Source: an uncultured Erysipelotrichaceae bacterium
Lineage (GTDB): Bacteria > Bacillota_I > Bacilli_A > Erysipelotrichales > Erysipelotrichaceae
Length of the DNA stretch: 37,555 nucleotides
NCBI GenBank assembly: GCA_947385085.1
Contig: CANDJN010000019.1
Location: 1 to 37,555 of the forward strand
Direction: 5' to 3'
Shown here: in pieces, positions 24,392-31,312 of the stretch
Numbering within the stretch: the stretch's first letter is position 1
Layout of the letters: the number at the start of each line of letters is the position of its first letter
Translations under genes and position numbers: made by a program
Notes under the pieces: model-generated
Database searches by the model: none
Seen by the model: the letters and a program-made list of their open reading frames with translations, nothing else
Told to the model about the DNA's origin: nothing

Positions 24392-26239
24392 TCAACCTCG
24401 GGAACGATTATGATAATAATTGCTTAAAAATTCTTGCTTATAGGCTTCAAAATTGCCATCAAGGATTGCTTGTCGTGCTTCTTGCGTTAAGCGGATGATA
24501 AAGCGAAGATTGTGGATGGATGCCAGCTGATAATAGAGCTGACGCTTTGATTGTTGATCGGATTTCATCAATGTGCGCAGTTCCCCCCGTGTCCATCCGC
24601 CTTGGCAGGTAGGACAGTCACAGCCTTCATCAAGCGGCTCGTCGCTGCCAGCGAATTTGTTTAGGTTATAATAGCCGTATTTGGCATAGATGCGGCCATG
24701 GCGCGCTTCTCGTGTCGGTGCGACACAATCAAAGGTATCAGCGCCTGTTTCAATACCGATTAAAATATCATCGGGATGGGACAATCCTAGTAAATGGCGA
24801 GGCTTATGCTCGGGCAGCTCTTCACAGCACCAAGTCAGAATTTCACCTAAACTCTCCTTTAAAAAGGCGCCGCCTAAACCATAGCCGTCAAAATCCATCT
24901 TGGCAAATTTTTTCGCTGTGGAACGGCGCAAATCCTCCCAGCGTCCTCCTTGTAAGACACCATAGAGCGATTGATGATAACCGAGGTCATCGCAGTGCTT
25001 TTGATGTTCCTTCAAGCTTCGCTTTGCCCAGCGCTCCGTGCGTCCCAAGGCTTCCACATTATACTCATAGCTATCTGCCAATGATGTCAATTCATCATAA
25101 GCCATATGAATATCGGCGCCGATACGGCATTGAATCTGCATGCTTTCTTCAGGTCCGATGAAGTCGTCTTGATCGGTAAAGGGATCATGAAACTGCACAC
25201 CAGCTTCACTGACATGGGTTAAGCGATCCTTGGGATCAGTGTTGATGACCTCCTGCTCGCGATCCATGCTCACAACCTTGCCTAGGCCGGACCCTAACGA
25301 CATGACCTGAAAGCCGCCGGAATCGGTAATAGTGGGGCCATTCCATCCCGACCACTTCGCAAGGCCGCCCTGCTTGGCGATCGTCTTGGATAGATTGCGC
25401 AAATGATAGCCATTGGAAAGCATCGCTTGAGCGTTAATTTCATGTAAGCGATCCATTGGGACAAAGCGAACCTCACCCTTGGTTCCCACACACATAAAGG
25501 CAGGGGTTTTGATATCGCCGTGCGGAGTATGAATGATTCCGGCGCGTCCCAGCTTGCCATCAATGCGCTTCTCTATTTCAAAGTAAAATGTGTTATTATT
25601 TTGATATTCACAGAGCGATGGACTTAGCTTTTTGGCAATCTGCGCTTCTAATGGCGCTAAAATGAGTTCCAAACCCATCCCCAGCACATAGGCAAATCCG
25701 GCTTGAAGCAGAAATTCGGACAATGGCAATACACCGATAAAGGCAATCGTCTCAAAAATGGCAGAATCGATGAAGTGGGCAAAGGCGGAGGAGCCAAGAG
25801 CACGGGCGATGAAGCTGGAGGCAAATATGCCATAGCTGTTTTTCATCTTGATAAAGATGTGATTATTAAAAAGATTGGAAGCGACATAGGCCAGCAATGA
25901 GGCAAAGATGATGCGCGGCGCAAAGCCTAACACATCATGATATGCATTCTGCATTACCCATCCCGGATACACCGGTAAGGCGATCACAATCGTAAATATA
26001 ACTGCCGCAAAAAGATTTAACAGAAATCCTGACAGGATTATGTTTCTTGCGATTTGTTTGCCATAGAACTCAATGATGAGATCACCGAGAATATAGGTGA
26101 ACGGAAACACCAACACACCGCCATCAACAGCGATACCAAAAAAATTCCACAGCTTCACTGCGGCAAGATTTGATATTAACAAAGCAGTGGCAGAAGCCGC
26201 CGCAAAATAAATCAATCGGTTTTGCTTTACTTTTGACAT
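24392..26239 (-). CDS. tgt: Fusion: queuosine-precursor transporter (YhhQ type) plus tRNA-guanine transglycosylase
   Basis: One continuous 615-residue frame. Residues 1-~210 form a VUT/YhhQ-type transporter of 7-deazaguanine precursors with about six TM helices (FPFTYILGDLIIEFYG, FIDSAIFETIAF). Residues ~218-615 are a tRNA-guanine transglycosylase that swaps guanine 34 of GUN-anticodon tRNAs for a queuosine-type base. It has general acid/base Asp306 (TDSGGFQ), Asp382 (YDE), Gln430 (LQGG), nucleophile Asp504 (FDCV) and zinc ligands Cys540, Cys542, Cys545 and His576. The normal base-pocket GGLxVGE is GGAFLKE (456-462), and the usual DEC is DEL. No stop or frameshift separates the halves. No Shine-Dalgarno is visible at the ATG, which follows a TATAAT by 9 bases. 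The genes for de novo queuosine synthesis are absent here, so salvage is likely. Confidence 0.93.
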   Translation of the reverse strand: MSKVKQNRLIYFAAASATALLISNLAAVKLWNFFGIAVDGGVLVFPFTYILGDLIIEFYGKQIARNIILSGFLLNLFAAVIFTIVIALPVYPGWVMQNAYHDVLGFAPRIIFASLLAYVASNLFNNHIFIKMKNSYGIFASSFIARALGSSAFAHFIDSAIFETIAFIGVLPLSEFLLQAGFAYVLGMGLELILAPLEAQIAKKLSPSLCEYQNNNTFYFEIEKRIDGKLGRAGIIHTPHGDIKTPAFMCVGTKGEVRFVPMDRLHEINAQAMLSNGYHLRNLSKTIAKQGGLAKWSGWNGPTITDSGGFQVMSLGSGLGKVVSMDREQEVINTDPKDRLTHVSEAGVQFHDPFTDQDDFIGPEESMQIQCRIGADIHMAYDELTSLADSYEYNVEALGRTERWAKRSLKEHQKHCDDLGYHQSLYGVLQGGRWEDLRRSTAKKFAKMDFDGYGLGGAFLKESLGEILTWCCEELPEHKPRHLLGLSHPDDILIGIETGADTFDCVAPTREARHGRIYAKYGYYNLNKFAGSDEPLDEGCDCPTCQGGWTRGELRTLMKSDQQSKRQLYYQLASIHNLRFIIRLTQEARQAILDGNFEAYKQEFLSNYYHNRSRG

Positions 26240-26240
26240 G

Positions 26241-26255
26241 GTGATATTATATCAC
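26241..26255 (-). promoter_or_regulatory. Palindrome overlapping a -10 directly upstream of the TGT fusion
   Basis: GTGATAT-T-ATATCAC is a perfect 15-base palindrome ending one base before the ATG codon. On the minus strand it contains TATAAT, placing a transcript start at or next to the ATG. It could be an operator or simply a leaderless promoter. Confidence 0.45.
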
Positions 26256-26323
26256 AAAAGCCAGGTGATGGAATATGCTTTTCTATCACATAAAGCGTTC
26301 CTTAGGAATCTACCATATAATTA

Positions 26324-26758
26324 TTACATTACTTGTGATTCTATGGCATTCCCATAATCATTAACATAAACATAATGAATAAAATCCTCATCCACAAGCA
26401 ACAGGTATGGACTGAAAACCTCCCATTCGTCATAATCGTTTATGATGTCATCATACTTTCCCAATATATAAATTTTGAATAATGTTTCTGTCCTTGATAA
26501 AAAGCATAAGTAAACATTATTGTGAGGATAAGGACAAACATCCTTAACAGATAATTGTCCCGGTTGTACAAAACTGAGATTGGCGATGAAGCTTTCGATT
26601 TTCATAACTTCTGTTTCATCAGCGTACCGATATTTTTTGATAAATTGATCGATATTCTTCACAAAATATTCTTTATATTGTTGTATCGCTGCTTGTACTT
26701 GTCTCATCTTAAGCTGAGTTTTTTTCTGCGCTAACCGCGTTTTCATGTCAATATCCAT
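26324..26758 (-). CDS. Hypothetical protein (144 aa)
   Basis: No family was recognised. The N-terminal third is helical and charged (MKTRLAQKKTQLKMRQVQAA, possibly a coiled coil). The rest is mixed, with aromatic and acidic patches (YDDIINDYDEWEVFSPYLLL, DFIHYVYV). No TM helix or cysteine motif is seen. The ATG at 26758 sits 8 bases after AGAGG; an upstream ATG at 26764 is only 2 bases from it and is less likely. It lies upstream of the TGT-fusion gene on the same strand, 85 bases away, without an obvious terminator between them. Confidence 0.6.
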   Translation of the reverse strand: MDIDMKTRLAQKKTQLKMRQVQAAIQQYKEYFVKNIDQFIKKYRYADETEVMKIESFIANLSFVQPGQLSVKDVCPYPHNNVYLCFLSRTETLFKIYILGKYDDIINDYDEWEVFSPYLLLVDEDFIHYVYVNDYGNAIESQVM

Positions 26759-26764
26759 AAGCAT

Positions 26765-27268
26765 TGCCTCTAAATTCTGATTCTCTATGGCTCTATTATA
26801 TTACAATGTCTTTCTTGATGAAATAGGCTTTCATAGAAAATAGCTGTGTTAGTGAAAAGCTTAATTCGCTCAACCCAACAATCCGTACTGAATTATTCAA
26901 GATTGGAAATAATATTGCACCTATATGGGATATTGAAAGACGAGGCCGACATCTACCTTAGCCGTTTTTAATATGGCACACCCTATTACCTTGCCGCCAG
27001 TACAGGGAGAAGATTCACAAAGGCACAAATCTTTAAACCGTATGGAGCATGGAAAGTGAAAGCTGCCAGTCAAAGGTTGCCAATGCGATTTGCGAGTTGC
27101 GGGAGAAGATATAGCCGAATAGCTAACATTTCACCTACATAAAAACAGTTAAGGGTACTTGGATATGAGCTTTGCATCTGTGAAATGAAAATTCAATATA
27201 TATTGTCATTGCTTGATAAATACAATATAATAAACCCAGCGATAAATCGAATTTATAGAGGAACTCAT
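26765..27268. other. Intergenic region, probable gene debris
   Basis: About 500 bases without a supported gene. Short open stretches exist in several frames but none has a ribosome site or a clear family. The composition changes along it, suggesting decayed accessory DNA. Confidence 0.45.
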
Positions 27269-27991
27269 ATGAAAATATATAATGCAGGTAACAGAGTTAT
27301 GAATACATATCTTTATCGAATTAAAGATGGGTGTGTAATGATTGATACAGGATATCAAAATAGCTATCAGAAGTGTACTACATCTATGAAACGACAAGGA
27401 ATTTCATGGGATGATGTTAAATATATTTTTCTTACACACGCTCATGATGACCATGCAGGCTTTTTGAAAGAAGTATTGGATAAACATTCAAATATTACTT
27501 GTATTATAAGCGATAAGGCATTTCCTGTTTTAGCCAAAGGGCAAAATTCTTTTGAAGGAGGTTGCAGTAGTAAATTAGCATTGTTCTTCTGTTATATTAT
27601 GAAAGTATTCGGTAAGGGAAAACATCTTTTTCCTGCAATAAATGAAACATATACAAATAGATTACTTAATATAACAAAAGATAATATTGCTGAAATAGAA
27701 AGAATATTGTCTGGTAAAATATTATTTACACCAGGACATACAACGGACTCCATTTCTCTAAGGGTACAAAATCTGATATTCTGTGGAGATGCCGCTATGA
27801 ATGGCATGCCAAGTCTACATAGGATAACGATATGGATAGAAAATAAAACAGAGTTTGAAAATTCATGGCAGGTATTGTTAAACGAAAATGTAGAGTATAT
27901 TTACCCAGCACATGGTAAACGATTTAGAAGCAGCGATTTGTGTAAGTTTAAAACTACAATCAATAAAATTAAGCTATACACGTTAAAATGA
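27269..27991 (+). CDS. MBL-fold metallo-hydrolase
   Basis: A 240-residue metallo-beta-lactamase fold protein. The metal motif THAHDDH gives His57, His59, Asp61 and His62, with the later ligands in FTPGHTTDS and FCGDAAM, and a final YIYPAHGKRF. It is a likely hydrolase of the broad glyoxalase II/lactonase-like group; the substrate is unknown. The start is ATG 27269 after AGAGGA; an ATG at 27185 lacks a ribosome site. The sequence is AT-rich compared with the surrounding chromosome and sits next to gene debris, which suggests transfer. The stop overlaps a downstream 50-codon ORF by ATGA. Confidence 0.85.
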   Translation: MKIYNAGNRVMNTYLYRIKDGCVMIDTGYQNSYQKCTTSMKRQGISWDDVKYIFLTHAHDDHAGFLKEVLDKHSNITCIISDKAFPVLAKGQNSFEGGCSSKLALFFCYIMKVFGKGKHLFPAINETYTNRLLNITKDNIAEIERILSGKILFTPGHTTDSISLRVQNLIFCGDAAMNGMPSLHRITIWIENKTEFENSWQVLLNENVEYIYPAHGKRFRSSDLCKFKTTINKIKLYTLK

Positions 27992-28140
27992 TAACTACAC
28001 TTCAAATTCCAGTTTGCAGAACTGTAGCCACGAAAAAACTGAATAACCGTTACCTTCAAAAACGTAGCATTTTACAGGAGATCGAGAAAAGGTTTCCTGA
28101 TGACGGAGTATTACTGATTAAATATATTAAGCCCCGGTGA
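27988..28140 (+). CDS. Possible small protein coupled to the MBL gene (50 aa)
   Basis: A frame of 50 residues whose ATG overlaps the MBL stop (ATGA). It begins MITTLQIPVCRTVATKK and ends FPDDGVLLIKYIKPR. It is basic, with no TM helix and no recognised domain. Its TGA lies 26 bases before the next start. It may be a true coupled gene or a truncated remnant of a longer one. Confidence 0.35.
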   Translation: MITTLQIPVCRTVATKKLNNRYLQKRSILQEIEKRFPDDGVLLIKYIKPR

Positions 28141-28166
28141 CAGAATATATGAGAGGAGGCTTAAAA

Positions 28167-28445
28167 ATGACATTTCCTTTTTATGATGCGCCAAACACAG
28201 CGACAATCATCTGTGATCATGCGTTAAACGGCGAAGAACCCATTTTGTTTGTATCACATGATGAAGACGATGGTATGTGGCAATTTTTATGTGGAAAAAG
28301 CCATGAAACGGATGATGCGAAATTGGTTTCCTTGAAATATGTATTTGAATTGGATTCCTCGGTTGGTGATTTAGCAGCTATGCCTTGCGGTTACTTTGCG
28401 ACAAGGGAAACGCAAAAAGATCCTTGGATAATTATGAAGTATTAA
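28167..28445 (+). CDS. Small conserved-type protein, DUF2185-like (92 aa)
   Basis: The start is ATG 28167, 7 bases after AGGAGG. The frame could extend upstream to 28137, but the ribosome site favours 28167. It has an N-terminal region with ATIICDHALNGEEPILFVSH, then DEDDGMWQFLCGK and a C-terminal MPCGYFATRE segment. The HDEDDGMWQFLCG pattern resembles DUF2185-type proteins, some of which act as immunity proteins. This is recalled from memory and not tested. It is acidic and cytoplasmic. It follows the MBL gene and the 50-aa ORF and could be co-transcribed with them. No toxin gene is adjacent. Confidence 0.65.
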   Translation: MTFPFYDAPNTATIICDHALNGEEPILFVSHDEDDGMWQFLCGKSHETDDAKLVSLKYVFELDSSVGDLAAMPCGYFATRETQKDPWIIMKY

Positions 28446-28753
28446 GATACATAGCATCTTGTCATTATCACTGTGCTTGACTGTTCTTGTGATATGAAAA
28501 GCATTTATCATCAGCCGCATGAGGATCATTTTAGGCGATGATTAGGCGATAAATAGCAGGATGTTCCATTGATTTCCCAACCATTCCTTTCCGCTTCGCT
28601 ACAAGGCACATATAATTATGAATAAGTACTATCAGCAAAGTCTATTTTTAATCACTTTATTTTTTATTCAGATTATCTTACCAAATGCTTTTTGGTCCTT
28701 CCGCTTATTTATGGTTCTATATGGATAGTATCCCACATGATAGTCTATCCAAC
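28446..28753. other. Intergenic region with nothing recognised
   Basis: About 310 bases between convergent genes. Only short imperfect repeats (for example GGCGATGATTAGGCGATAA) are visible. No RNA gene or ORF is supported. Confidence 0.5.
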
Positions 28754-28787
28754 AAAAAAGCATATTCTGATCTTGTGAATATGCTTG
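28754..28787 (-). terminator. Terminator of the cupin gene
   Basis: On the minus strand AAGCATATTC pairs with GAATATGCTT (28758-28767 and 28778-28787), followed by a T run complementary to 28754-28759. Confidence 0.75.
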
Positions 28788-28793
28788 CTTCAT

Positions 28794-29135
28794 TTATTCC
28801 TTGATGATGAGTGCCATAAATACAAGCGGTTCCTCACCGATATTTTCGATGCCATGACTTTCACCGGCTGGGGTGAAGGTACAGTCACCGGGATGAAGGA
28901 TGACCTCCGTTCCGTTGTCGTTGTATTTGGCTGTTCCTTGTAAAATGAAGTAAGATTCTCCATCATCCACATGAGGATGTAAACCCAAGGAAGAATGAAC
29001 ATCGATCGTCACTTTGGCATACATCTTAACATGTGTTCCCAATGCCGGCTGATCCAATAAGCGCTCGATATGCATCGTTCCCTTACCGCCGCTGCGCTCC
29101 GTATAATGTTCCACATCTCGTTTGCTTGTTATCAT
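28794..29135 (-). CDS. Cupin-domain protein
   Basis: A 113-residue single-domain cupin. Motif 1 has the metal ligands as HPHVDDGESYFILQG; motif 2 is HPGDCTFTPAGESHG. It probably binds a divalent metal and a small ligand; the reaction is unknown. ATG 29135 follows AGAGGT; the longer frame to 29240 has no ribosome site. It lies 108 bases downstream of the AI-2E family permease gene on the same strand, with a spacer that may hold its own promoter. Confidence 0.85.
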   Translation of the reverse strand: MITSKRDVEHYTERSGGKGTMHIERLLDQPALGTHVKMYAKVTIDVHSSLGLHPHVDDGESYFILQGTAKYNDNGTEVILHPGDCTFTPAGESHGIENIGEEPLVFMALIIKE

Positions 29136-29243
29136 GATAATGACCTCTTTTCTGTATCTATATCTATAATAATGCATAGAAAGCATGGATACAAGCAAAA
29201 TGTGATGATACCTTCTTGAAAATAATTGGATTAAAATCATTGC

Positions 29244-30317
29244 TCAGTGATATACATGCAGAAAGCCTTCCTCATTCAGCTGACAGAATATTTGAACGAG
29301 AATCGGTGTGATGAAGATACCTAAGAAACCAAACCACTTCACGCCGAAAAACATACAGCCAAGCATTAATAAGGGATGAATACCCAGCTGTTTACCGACG
29401 ATTTTCGGTTCGATGATCTGGCGGATGACGTTGATGATTAAATGTAAAATGATCAAACCGGTTGCCAGCTTGACTTGACCGTGAAAGAAGCTGATGAGGA
29501 TCCATGGATAAATTATCGTACCGGTGCCGAGAATCGGAAAAATATCAAAGAAGGAAATCAGAAAGGCGATCGGCAGGGCGTGTTCGACCTTTAAATACGA
29601 TAAGCCCAGCGATAATTCGATGAAGGTGATGATCATCAATTTTCCATAGGCGCTGAAATAGTGAAGGATCGTATCGGTGATGATCGTGCGGATGCGATAA
29701 AATGCTTCATGTGATTCCTTAGGGATTTGCCGCATGATAAATAAGGAGATGCGCTGAAAATCCATTGTAAAAAAGATTGATGATAACAAGGTGATAAAAA
29801 AGGATATGAGTATGCTGGGCAGCGATGCGGCAAAGGTGCGAATGAAGGAAAACAGGGCGGCGCTGGAGGAAATTGTAAATTCCTTGATAACCTGTGTTGC
29901 TTGATCAAAAAAGGGCTCGGGATCAATCATTTCATAGATTGGCAGCTTCTGCATTTTTGTTTCCATATACGTAAAGAACTGATACAACAACGGTGCGATC
30001 TGATCCTCATAAAGAGCGGGAAAGCGAATGATGAAGGAAGACAGATAGCGGAAACAGGCGATAAAAAGCAGCGTTATGGCAATGCCGATCGTGCCGTAAA
30101 ACAATACGAGATAAAGAAAGGAAACAAGCTTTTGCGGAAATGAAAGCAGCTTGGTGGTTTTGCGAATGGCTGGGCGCAGGGAAAAGGCAATCAAAAAACC
30201 AAACAAAAACGGCAGGATTTGATACAACACATAACGAAACAGACCATATAATAAGATCATGATCGTAATGATATAGAATACATGAATTAAAAAGGCGCGT
30301 TCTTTTTCTGTGTTCAT
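29244..30317 (-). CDS. AI-2E family (YtvI-like) transporter
   Basis: A 357-residue polytopic membrane protein with about eight hydrophobic segments. The family core is visible: SYLKVEHALPIAFLISFFDI, FPILGTGTIIYPW, then IEPKIVGKQLGIHPLLML. Members export small molecules or ions; AI-2 transport was shown for only a few, and YtvI types are linked to sporulation in Bacillus. The substrate here cannot be named. AAAGGTG lies 5 bases before the ATG. It is divergent from the 30481 peptide and ankyrin genes. Confidence 0.88.
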   Translation of the reverse strand: MNTEKERAFLIHVFYIITIMILLYGLFRYVLYQILPFLFGFLIAFSLRPAIRKTTKLLSFPQKLVSFLYLVLFYGTIGIAITLLFIACFRYLSSFIIRFPALYEDQIAPLLYQFFTYMETKMQKLPIYEMIDPEPFFDQATQVIKEFTISSSAALFSFIRTFAASLPSILISFFITLLSSIFFTMDFQRISLFIMRQIPKESHEAFYRIRTIITDTILHYFSAYGKLMIITFIELSLGLSYLKVEHALPIAFLISFFDIFPILGTGTIIYPWILISFFHGQVKLATGLIILHLIINVIRQIIEPKIVGKQLGIHPLLMLGCMFFGVKWFGFLGIFITPILVQIFCQLNEEGFLHVYH

Positions 30318-30417
30318 GATTTCACCTTTTATAGATTATGCGCCGATATCTTTTTTTATGGCGATGATACCGATTTTGCCACAGAATGACCGATTAAGGA
30401 CAAGGTGGTGAAAACGC

Positions 30418-30445
30418 TTGCATTCATCATAAAATCCACTACAAT
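30418..30445 (+). promoter_or_regulatory. Promoter upstream of the 28-codon ORF
   Basis: TTGCAT (30418-30423) and TACAAT (30440-30445) are 16 bases apart. Confidence 0.5.
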
Positions 30446-30480
30446 ATGTATATACTGATTCTGTGAGGAGGTGCAGGGCA

Positions 30481-30567
30481 ATGAACCATGCTTGCGATAG
30501 CGGACTGATTGTAATTGTGGCTGCACGTGTTTGCGGATGTTTTCATTTGATAAAGGAATGGATGTAA
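30481..30567 (+). CDS. 28-residue peptide, possible leader peptide
   Basis: An ATG with a strong AGGAGGT 8 bases upstream opens a frame of 28 codons. The peptide starts MNHACDSGLIVIVAARVCGC and ends with HLIKEWM. It is moderately hydrophobic with three cysteines. Its stop codon lies in the 5' arm of a terminator hairpin (30560-30585). A promoter fits at 30418-30445. This arrangement suits either an independent tiny gene or a translated leader controlling read-through into the ankyrin gene 64 bases later. No conserved family was recognised. Confidence 0.5.
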   Translation: MNHACDSGLIVIVAARVCGCFHLIKEWM

Positions 30568-30593
30568 GGGCAATGCTTTGCGTCCGTTTTTTT
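30560..30593 (+). terminator. Terminator (possible attenuator) upstream of the ankyrin gene
   Basis: GGATGTAA (30560-30567) pairs with TTGCGTCC (30578-30585, two GU pairs), followed by GTTTTTTT. The 5' arm includes the stop codon of the 28-codon ORF. Confidence 0.65.
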
Positions 30594-30630
30594 CTGAGAA
30601 ATTGAAACAATCATGAAGGAGGGTATGACA

Positions 30631-31302
30631 ATGGATCAGATTGAGAATCGGGCTTTTTGGGATGCTTGTGCGAACGGTGATTTTACGACGGTATGCGCCG
30701 AAGTGAAAAAGGGCGCTGACATTAACGTACAAAACGGAGATGGAAGAACCGCCTTAATGCGGGCAGCGAAACGGGATTATAAGGATATTGTTCGCTATTT
30801 GGTGGATCATGGCGCTGAGGTGAATGCGGAAGATCATAAGGGCAAAACCGCTATCATGGGGGCGGCGAAAAAGGGTAATAAGACCATTTGTAAAAAGCTG
30901 ATTGAAGCGGGCGCTGATGTCAATAAAAAAGATGATCGTGGACGCACTGCCTTAATGCGCGCAGCGTTTTTAGGTCATGATCGCTGTGTCAATGTATTAT
31001 TGGATGCCGGAGCGGATATCAACGCCCAGGATGAAACGGGACGCACGGCGCTGATGGAGGCGTGTATCGCATTTAAAAAGGATGTCATTAGAATGCTGCT
31101 GGAGCGCGGCGCTGATGTAAATCTCAATGATAATAATGGCTGTACAGCACTGATGCGTGCGGCTTACGGCGGCTATGCAGGCTTGGTAGAGGAACTCATC
31201 GCCAATGGCGCTGATAAAGAGCTGATTGATAAAGAGGGGCGTAAAGCCATCCACTATGTCCGTGGCGAATGCCTTGATCAATTAAAGCCGTTGTTAAAGT
31301 AG
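30631..31302 (+). CDS. Ankyrin-repeat protein
   Basis: 223 residues made almost wholly of six or so ankyrin repeats (GADINVQNGDGRTALMRAA, GAEVNAEDHKGKTAI, GADVNKKDDRGRTALMRAA, GADINAQDETGRTALMEA, GADVNLNDNNGCTALMRAA, GADKELIDKEGRKAI). It has no signal peptide or TM helix, so it is likely a cytoplasmic protein-protein interaction module. The start is ATG 30631 with AAGGAGG ~9 bases upstream; an ATG at 30613 is upstream of that ribosome site. EF-G2 follows after 10 bases in the same operon, making a translation-factor partner possible. No promoter is visible between the preceding hairpin and the start. Confidence 0.9.
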   Translation: MDQIENRAFWDACANGDFTTVCAEVKKGADINVQNGDGRTALMRAAKRDYKDIVRYLVDHGAEVNAEDHKGKTAIMGAAKKGNKTICKKLIEAGADVNKKDDRGRTALMRAAFLGHDRCVNVLLDAGADINAQDETGRTALMEACIAFKKDVIRMLLERGADVNLNDNNGCTALMRAAYGGYAGLVEELIANGADKELIDKEGRKAIHYVRGECLDQLKPLLK

Positions 31303-31312
31303 GTGAATTATC

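Noticed and set aside
24392..26239. Suspicion that the transporter-TGT fusion is a sequencing artefact
   Set aside because: The linker (residues ~205-220) has no in-frame stop, and no alternative ATG with a ribosome site starts the TGT half. A real fusion is the simplest reading, though resequencing would settle it.
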